DNA from: an uncultured Eubacteriales bacterium
GTDB taxonomy: Bacteria; Bacillota; Clostridia; Oscillospirales; Acutalibacteraceae
Length of the DNA stretch: 8,412 bases
Direction: 5' to 3'
Assembly (NCBI GenBank): GCA_934695425.1
Contig: CAKUVH010000015.1
Location: forward strand, 1 to 8,412
The notes beneath the pieces are model-generated. The model searched no databases, was not told where the DNA came from, and was given only the letters and a program-made list of their open reading frames with translations. Below are positions 6,201 through 8,412 of this stretch, piece by piece (the stretch's first letter is position 1; each line of letters opens with the position of its first letter). Position numbers and translations under genes: made by a program.

Positions 6201-8079
6201 AACAACCAAAAAATGTGTGATTTTTTATTTGTGTTAATCCCTCTGGCAAAATAATCGTCTCTAAATAGTTAGCCCCGCAAAAACCAAATGATGGAATTTG
6301 ATTCATTTTGGCATTAATACTTATCTTTGTAAGTTTTTTACATCCCTCAAATATATGTCCTGTATTATCTGCATTAATATCTCCCGATGTGCTAGCTGTT
6401 GGGCATTCTTTCCAACTTAATGGAATATTAATTTCTGAAAGCTGCGTACATTCTGCAAAACTCTGATAACCTATTTTCTCTATGCTATCTGGCAATTCTA
6501 TTTGAGACAGTGAGCTACATCTATAAAATGAAAACAATGCCAGTTCGGTTATTCCCTCCGATAATGAAACTTCTTTTAAAGAGCCACAATAACAGAATGC
6601 CGATTTTCCTATATAACTAACTCCTTTTGGTATATTTATACTCTTCAAACTTCCGCAATCATAAAATACATGATTAGGGATTGTTTTCAATGTTTGAGGA
6701 ATATTAACTGTTACCAAATAATTACTTTTACAAAATCCATACGATGGAATTTTTTCTATTCCCTCTGGTACTGTAATCTCTTTTAAACTCTTACAATCTT
6801 CAAATATATGTCCACAGTAATCTGCACTAATATCCCCTGATGTGCTGGCTGTTGGGCACTCTTTCCAATTTAACGGAATATTAAGTTCTGAAAGCTGCGT
6901 ACATTCTGCAAAACTTTTATAACCTATTTTTTCTATACTATCTGGGAGCTTTATTTTTTGCAAAGAACTACATTTATAAAATGAAAACAATGCCAATTCG
7001 GTTATTCCCTCTGATAATGAAACTTCTTTTAAAGAGCCGCAATAACAGAATGCTGCTTTTCCTATATAACTGACCCCTTCTGGCACATCTATCTTTTCCA
7101 AATTTCCGCAATTATAAAATGTATGATTTCTTATTTCTTTTAGTGTCGTTGGTAAATTAACTGTTATTAAATAGTCACTTTTACAAAATCCAAAGGATGG
7201 TATTTCTTCTATTCCTTCGGGAATTGTAATTTCTTTTAAATTTTTGCAGCCTTCAAATATATGTCCACAATAATCTGAACTAATCTCCCCATTTGTGCTG
7301 GATGTAGGACATTCTTTCCAACTTAATGGAATATTAATTTCTGATAATTGTATACAATTTGAAAATGCCTGAAAACCTATTTTTTCTATACTGTCTGGTA
7401 AAGTAACCTTATTCAGCTTTTCACAATTTGAAAATGCATTTTTTCCAAGATTATTTATTCCTTCTGGCAAAATAACTTCTTCTAACTCTACTAAATTTGA
7501 AAATGCATAATCTCCTATGGATGTAACTCCTTTAGGCACACTAATCTTTTTTATTATGTTAGCAACTTCACTCCACGGTGTCTCCGATGCTTTACTATAA
7601 TCAGGCATCTTACCTGTTCCTTCAAATCTAAGAAGTCCTGTTTCTTTCTCCAGAGACCATTCCAAATCCCCACAGCTACCTGTTATTTTATTCTCTGCAT
7701 CTATCTGGCTATTTGCAGTATCCACCGCCCCTTTATTTAACGAGAATGTCCGTACAGCATTCTTGTCATATGCTTTTTGGTCTATATCTGGTGCATCTTT
7801 CTTCTGGATTCCTGTTCCTTCTTTTTTCTTTCTTTGCATCTCTGGCATTCCAATATCTGATGCAATTCCTTCTATTTCTGCATCCTGACTCTCATCCTGT
7901 TGATTGTCCTGATACTTTGCATTATTTGAAGATGGCACTTCTTGTCCCACCTCATTACTGACGGAATAACTATCTCCATCTTTACTTTCTTTAGCACTAA
8001 CAATATTCGGATTAAACAAACCGCTTGTCATTATTACCGACATTATTATACACAACCATTTTTTCCCTCTTTTTCTCAT
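250..8079 (-). CDS. Giant secreted BspA-like leucine-rich repeat surface protein with beta-propeller, CARDB and Big_2 domains
   Basis: Encodes 2609 residues, roughly 290 kDa. The start is ATG at 8079: AGGAGG sits 6 nt upstream, whereas the in-frame ATG at 8094 has no Shine-Dalgarno and overlaps that motif. A signal peptide (1-29; basic n-region, hydrophobic WLCIIMSVIM core, cleavage after VSA) indicates export. Domains in order: polar linker; BspA-type cap ~133-185 (CGDLEWSLE, FEGTGKMPDYS); LRR_5 solenoid ~176-875; jelly-roll-like domain ~885-1040 (VTLGFKKP, DIYVET, GFDIVNLG); beta-sandwich pair; unrecognised beta-rich module ~1365-1620; probable beta-propeller ~1691-2038; two CARDB-like domains ~2040-2245 (VNVRNSGTATIGKAQISIYD, then a weaker copy); Ig-like YTGKEIEP...NVG module ~2259-2330; second Ig-like ~2334-2414; Big_2 pair ~2438-2609. 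No catalytic motif, LPXTG, SLH or C-terminal helix is seen. Some BspA-family proteins bind host matrix proteins; an adhesin role here is inference. Gene and export are near certain; function is not. Confidence 0.95.
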   Translation of the reverse strand: MRKRGKKWLCIIMSVIMTSGLFNPNIVSAKESKDGDSYSVSNEVGQEVPSSNNAKYQDNQQDESQDAEIEGIASDIGMPEMQRKKKEGTGIQKKDAPDIDQKAYDKNAVRTFSLNKGAVDTANSQIDAENKITGSCGDLEWSLEKETGLLRFEGTGKMPDYSKASETPWSEVANIIKKISVPKGVTSIGDYAFSNLVELEEVILPEGINNLGKNAFSNCEKLNKVTLPDSIEKIGFQAFSNCIQLSEINIPLSWKECPTSSTNGEISSDYCGHIFEGCKNLKEITIPEGIEEIPSFGFCKSDYLITVNLPTTLKEIRNHTFYNCGNLEKIDVPEGVSYIGKAAFCYCGSLKEVSLSEGITELALFSFYKCSSLQKIKLPDSIEKIGYKSFAECTQLSELNIPLNWKECPTASTSGDISADYCGHIFEDCKSLKEITVPEGIEKIPSYGFCKSNYLVTVNIPQTLKTIPNHVFYDCGSLKSINIPKGVSYIGKSAFCYCGSLKEVSLSEGITELALFSFYRCSSLSQIELPDSIEKIGYQSFAECTQLSEINIPLSWKECPTASTSGDINADNTGHIFEGCKKLTKISINAKMNQIPSFGFCGANYLETIILPEGLTQIKNHTFFGCSRLVNVNIPDTVTVLKKSAFCGCSALTEIQLSENLADINSFAFDGCKSLKKIKVPDTVTKLGYQCFANCTNLEEINIPAGWKECPSNTGNTGLGNQGSIFINCDNLVSVTVPEGITEIPDFGFSNCNKLRDVQLPESLLKIGRYAFYNCSVLLALKIPEKVEDIEQNAFCYCTSIQFVKIPEKVETINEDTFYGCKALENVSVCKTLKNIEQNAFEGSSINNIFYEGTNTEYEKILIKDPNVQGTDIKINYGVLCDYEEPNKILESSYTKPENEKYNSFYGGYLDENGHREVNVQDAFLGKKNKKIFVSLPKDSYVTLGFKKPLLCPDNSAIVMTTTGDMNERADIYVETLSGDLIYIDTVYEKKSYHTVFLHDIDDYIVGVKIVGRDLDGDSPGFDIVNLGLIAQDTNESGTSNTNTKVTLKKGDKSYNLRKEQQEIMVTSKEEVSILVSADWGDAMPGTVELVQENKVILENKGGAFVDIKPGDIFLPSKNIYVVLIDSNNKIVEKLKIYLSIKLEESYFSQTTTWYDIWCKGDKYKSYTRNFDLHVGDSIKNTGDKFRAEADIPKEKANEVYITKNGYMRCNIPEELVYSCHEAVLYPNDTDGAFAQFAVAKQSGQSQYVNLVASHLSVIENKMQSYDMYVDINWNGCPKGKIYLKQGNTIINLKEGKNTELILGGKLSRSAGKVYLCWESTNGYSWSQELYLDVYETSASNLSIDGGEKASGTNTEENEKNEVWAGANLSFDLFSDAVPVEMSYEPTTINEGTFKGTLGIKFKDDDRTKKTVIFDQVQSAIKEMKTEFIADGSIKDLKKSLEKTGNKVVGGASQFAISVNTDLIGYVEGTYKINSEGKIVDIQFTDTGVLSDLEGKVSLTRQHFAQGIPWYWMMELKAKMGLNMKFEPEYDEKGAVIAPLKSNASISLGAKTAAGVSGVASLGVKGTGTIHADGQIAPFALDKMELYADYKIELLQCEIGSWVSGSLVTLTGDKYYLLKDKQFFPKNGKISGQKALKMAQNNKQQEWKQLSRDYLEESSKFTANKTAKQRRSRSSKNEIVNLSQFKTNTYTFSEPQLIALDNNKKLMVWVDDSGESNRPVEANRSTLYYSVFDGITWSEPQVVQDDKTADMYPVLKKIDNAVYLVWINANKVLDKNDTFKDYCKSMDVVFAEFDVATEKFKNISNIETNNMADILPDITVVNGKPTVVWVQNSEGDVLQQTGEASIYKAFLNNGNWTIEKLKDNLGSVDGICVNDNDGKLEVYFSQDTDQNNFTIEDKEIFKISENGLEQVTDNNVADTKPQISGGKVYWYKNGQITDGKNNIDINEGSDRYNIISNGNDEVILYTKLNDDNTTTIYASYKDKYGWSAPTEVVKTDGYIPKLSGIINEDGKVEFIANQIEMQENTYGQADLQMYSVDRKCNLSIEKADYQEATLSPNRELEITVNVRNSGTATIGKAQISIYDGEKELQSELVNLKLKPGESDSLFLSYTLPENIADIPSGYTVKVIPQEKNDIDLSDNKAQIILRKKDISVENVKVQKVDEKTMVFAYIANRGLETVNNVEVSLCKDFEGKNVLETKTISSIDVAKGKSISFEKSVEQGEVVYVKAKELSDENSIINNSDFTLVSKSESVSNFEMKSIDLEKVTVNLEKDSFAYTGKEIEPKVTINNFVTGKDYSLTYKDNVNVGIASVTIKGTSDKVSGEKTITFQIIKAKPEISVENTIVKNYGDEPFVLGASVTGGGKLTYESANKEIVEVSESGIVTIKGKGSTRIEISAKESANYTGISKVINIIIKEKATDNLPGKDDAPNTKPVIKTNEVKSIKISGISKQIAQGKKISLKATVLPANADNKKLLWKSSNTKIATVTQTGKVLVKKGTAGKQVIITATAMDNSGSKATWKIKSMKGIVKKISLTGKKKVNAGGKIKLKAKVTSTKKANTKILWKSSNSKYATVDKKGVVRTKKSAKRKNIKITAMATDGSGVKAVIKIKIQ
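253..768 (-). repeat. C-terminal tandem Big_2 domains, the last strongly lysine-rich
   Basis: Residues ~2438-2522 and ~2525-2609 are two Big_2 (bacterial Ig-like group 2) repeats. Both have V-K-x-I-x-(I/L), a central LWKSSN followed by ATV, and an ITA-A-D-SG-KA ending. The final ~88 residues contain about 25 Lys and 2 Arg against only 2 Asp and no Glu. The protein ends IKIKIQ with no sorting signal or membrane helix. Confidence 0.85.
1966..3009 (-). other. Probable beta-propeller domain of the giant protein
   Basis: About 350 residues (~1691-2038) show repeated blade-like signatures: PQLIALDNNKKLMVWVDD, then YPVLKKIDNAVYLVWI, then PDITVVNGKPTVVWV, and later KPQISGGKVYWYKNG. Between them lie segments such as YYSVFDGITWSEPQVV and ASYKDKYGWSAPTEVV, which resemble degenerate Asp-box blade edges of sialidase-like propellers. 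No sialidase catalytic arginine triad or tyrosine context is evident, so a binding or scaffold role is more likely than hydrolysis. Blade number cannot be fixed by eye. Confidence 0.6.
3220..3987 (-). other. Unrecognised beta-rich module of the giant protein
   Basis: Residues ~1365-1620 contain alternating hydrophobic/polar strands (AISVNTDLIGYVEGTYKI; WYWMMELKAKMGLNMKFEP; SISLGAKTAAGVSGVASLGV; MELYADYKIELLQCEIG), short glycine-rich turns, and one helix-like stretch (VQSAIKEMKTEFIADGSIKD). I cannot assign a known family. The strand pattern suggests an extended antiparallel sheet, but that is inference. Confidence 0.45.
4069..4950 (-). other. Pair of similar beta-sandwich segments around an unrecognised segment
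   Basis: Residues ~1044-1145 and ~1260-1337 share a pattern: a hydrophobic strand, then WGDAMPGTVELVQ in the first and WNGCPKGKIYLKQ in the second, a short strand with isoleucine, a glycine turn, and a VYVVLID- or VYLCWES-type strand ending in a (I/L)YL(S/D)(I/V) strand. They look like diverged copies of one small beta-sandwich. The ~110 residues between them (NGYMRCNIPEELVYSCHEAV, then FAQFAVAKQSG) match no family I recognise. Confidence 0.5.
5455..7683 (-). other. BspA-like N-cap plus LRR_5 solenoid region of the giant protein
   Basis: The cap (residues ~133-185) carries CGDLEWSLEKETGLLRFEG and then PDYS and PW motifs, which in this family precede the first LRR. The solenoid shows the LRR_5 pattern L-x-x-(I/V)-x-(I/L)P-x-x-(I/V)-x-x-I-x-x-x-(A/S)F-x-x-C-x-x-L about every 23 residues, and ends with NIFYEGTNTEYEKI, a usual LRR_5 exit. 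I count 37 cysteines in about 670 residues, against roughly a dozen in the remaining ~1760 residues after it. LRR_5 solenoids commonly act as protein- or glycan-binding surfaces; the ligand here is unknown. Confidence 0.9.
5596..7401 (-). repeat. Four tandem ~453-bp (151-residue) LRR super-repeats inside the giant gene
   Basis: Units lie at 6949-7401, 6496-6948, 6043-6495 and 5596-6042. They encode residues 227-377, 378-528, 529-679 and 680-828. The first three are exactly 151 residues; the fourth is 149, with two residues lost in its loop. Each opens with (L/V)PD(S/T)(I/V)xK(I/L)G, contains IPxxWKECP and a Gly/Ser/Thr loop, then several ~23-residue LRR_5 turns. Units 1 and 2 share a near-identical end (GVSYIGK-AFCYCGSLKEVSL onward), and units 2 and 3 share a near-identical beginning, also visible in the DNA. 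Unit 4 is most diverged. This fits tandem duplication followed by unequal exchange or conversion. Confidence 0.93.
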
Positions 8080-8085
8080 TTCTTT

Positions 8086-8091
8086 CCTCCT
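8086..8091 (-). promoter_or_regulatory. Ribosome binding site AGGAGG deciding the start of the giant gene
   Basis: A perfect AGGAGG lies 6 nt upstream of ATG 8077-8079. The longer reading frame from ATG 8092-8094 would put this motif inside the coding region and has only AT-rich sequence before it, so the shorter start is favoured. Confidence 0.88.
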
Positions 8092-8117
8092 CATCTTGTA
8101 ATTATATATATAAAAAA

Positions 8118-8146
8118 ATTATAATGTTTTTAATTGCATTTAGCAA
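8118..8146 (-). promoter_or_regulatory. Sigma-A-type promoter for the giant surface-protein gene
   Basis: On the minus strand TTGCTA (8141-8146) is separated by exactly 17 bp from a perfect TATAAT (8118-8123). Transcription would begin near 8111, giving a 5' leader of about 32 nt before the ATG at 8079. The leader is AT-only at first and holds no room for a riboswitch. Confidence 0.8.
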
Positions 8147-8163
8147 TATGTTTGGTCTAACTG

Positions 8164-8177
8164 GTCGTTTTTACGAC
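8164..8177. repeat. Small hairpin GTCGT-TTTT-ACGAC upstream of the promoter
   Basis: A 5-bp inverted repeat with a 4-nt T loop, about 18 bp upstream of the -35 element and downstream of the tadA terminator. It is too short to terminate on its own; it could be an upstream regulator site or incidental. Confidence 0.35.
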
Positions 8178-8200
8178 ACTTTTGGTTTTTTATGTCTTTG

Positions 8201-8246
8201 TAAAACAAAAGAAGCACAGAGCCGGTCTTTCAACCAACTTTGTGCT
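8201..8246 (-). terminator. Intrinsic terminator of tadA
   Basis: On the minus strand, arms 8233-8246 and 8213-8226 form a 14-position stem (AGCACA with TGTGCT, one A/C mismatch, then AGTTGGT with ACCGGCT using G-T pairs). The loop is 6 nt and is followed by TCTTTTGTTTTA. It starts 9 bases after the tadA stop codon and should insulate the giant gene from tadA transcription. Confidence 0.85.
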
Positions 8247-8255
8247 ACTCTACTC

Positions 8256-8412
8256 TTAATCCTGATTTTCTTCCTGCATCTGCTTTCTTTTTCTCTTTTT
8301 TTCTTTCTGAATCTCTCTTAACTTTCTGAAAAATACAGAAAGCATTTCCGAACATTCCTCCTGAAGTACTCCTCTTTCAACCTGCACCTGATGATTAAAC
8401 TCCTGCATTTCA
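8256..8412 (-). CDS. tadA: tRNA-specific adenosine deaminase TadA, C-terminal fragment (5' end outside window)
   Basis: Only the last 51 codons are present, ending in TAA at 8256-8258 and running off the right edge. The readable end, FNHQVQVERGVLQEE followed by CSEMLSVFFRKLR, matches the conserved C-terminal part of bacterial TadA (NHQV-x-V-x-x-GV-L-x-x-EC-x-x-x-L-x-x-FF-R-x-LR). A lysine/arginine-rich tail with a QMQEENQD end follows, as is common in Firmicutes copies. TadA converts adenosine to inosine at the wobble position of tRNA-Arg(ACG) in the cytoplasm. The zinc-binding and catalytic motifs (HAE, PCxxC) would lie outside the window, so activity cannot be judged. A terminator directly downstream separates it from the giant surface-protein gene on the same strand. 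Confidence 0.85.
   Translation of the reverse strand, partial: EMQEFNHQVQVERGVLQEECSEMLSVFFRKLREIQKEKKRKRKQMQEENQD

Noticed and set aside
5596..7401. CRISPR or mobile-element repeats
   Set aside because: The repeats are 453 bp, in frame, and encode LRR turns; there are no short direct repeats with unique spacers and no terminal inverted repeats or transposase.
8080..8200. Riboswitch or 4.5S RNA gene between tadA and the giant gene
   Set aside because: The leader after the promoter is only about 32 nt and AT-rich, and the remaining gap shows no conserved SRP RNA or riboswitch core.
8025..8321. Plus-strand 98-codon open frame crossing the intergenic region into tadA
   Set aside because: It overlaps the signal peptide, promoter, tadA terminator and tadA coding end in antisense; its composition (Phe, Leu, Ser) is that of a shadow frame.

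Overview
The window reads as low-GC Firmicutes DNA, most likely from an anaerobic gut-type clostridium (Lachnospiraceae/Eubacteriales). The grounds are AT-rich coding DNA, a strong AGGAGG ribosome binding site, a consensus-like sigma-A promoter, intrinsic terminators, and a giant secreted protein with LRR_5 (BspA-like) repeats and Big_2 domains of the kind common in these bacteria. The genus assignment is inference; no marker gene is complete here.

Layout, read along the minus strand. (1) 8256-8412 is the 3' end of a gene for a TadA-type tRNA adenosine deaminase, closed by a clear intrinsic terminator (8201-8246). (2) 8080-8200 is an intergenic region with a sigma-A-like promoter (TTGCTA, 17 bp, TATAAT), a small hairpin just upstream of it, and a ribosome binding site that sets the start of the next gene at 8079 rather than 8094. 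(3) 250-8079 is one 2609-residue gene for a secreted multidomain surface protein, about 93% of the window. (4) 1-249 is non-coding apart from a possible 3' end of a convergent plus-strand gene. It holds two strong hairpins whose T-runs both lie on the plus strand.

Domain order of the giant protein (numbered from the 8079 start): signal peptide 1-29; disordered polar linker ~30-132; BspA-type N-cap ~133-185; LRR_5 solenoid ~176-875, dominated by four tandem ~151-residue super-repeats; a jelly-roll-like domain ~885-1040; two similar beta-sandwich segments (~1044-1145 and ~1260-1337) around an unrecognised segment; an unrecognised beta-rich module ~1365-1620; a basic linker with an RRSRSS motif (1670-1675); a probable beta-propeller ~1691-2038; two CARDB-like domains ~2040-2245; two bacterial Ig-like modules ~2259-2414; and two C-terminal Big_2 domains ~2438-2609, the last extremely lysine-rich. 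No LPXTG motif, C-terminal membrane helix or SLH domain is visible.

The giant gene has its own promoter and lies between terminators, so it is probably transcribed alone. Its likely job is adhesion to, or recognition of, a host, neighbouring-cell or polysaccharide ligand; this is inferred from domain content. The most interesting points are the exact 453-bp super-repeats with a conserved WKECP-containing loop, the cysteine-dense solenoid, the unrecognised central modules, and the lack of a recognised surface anchor.
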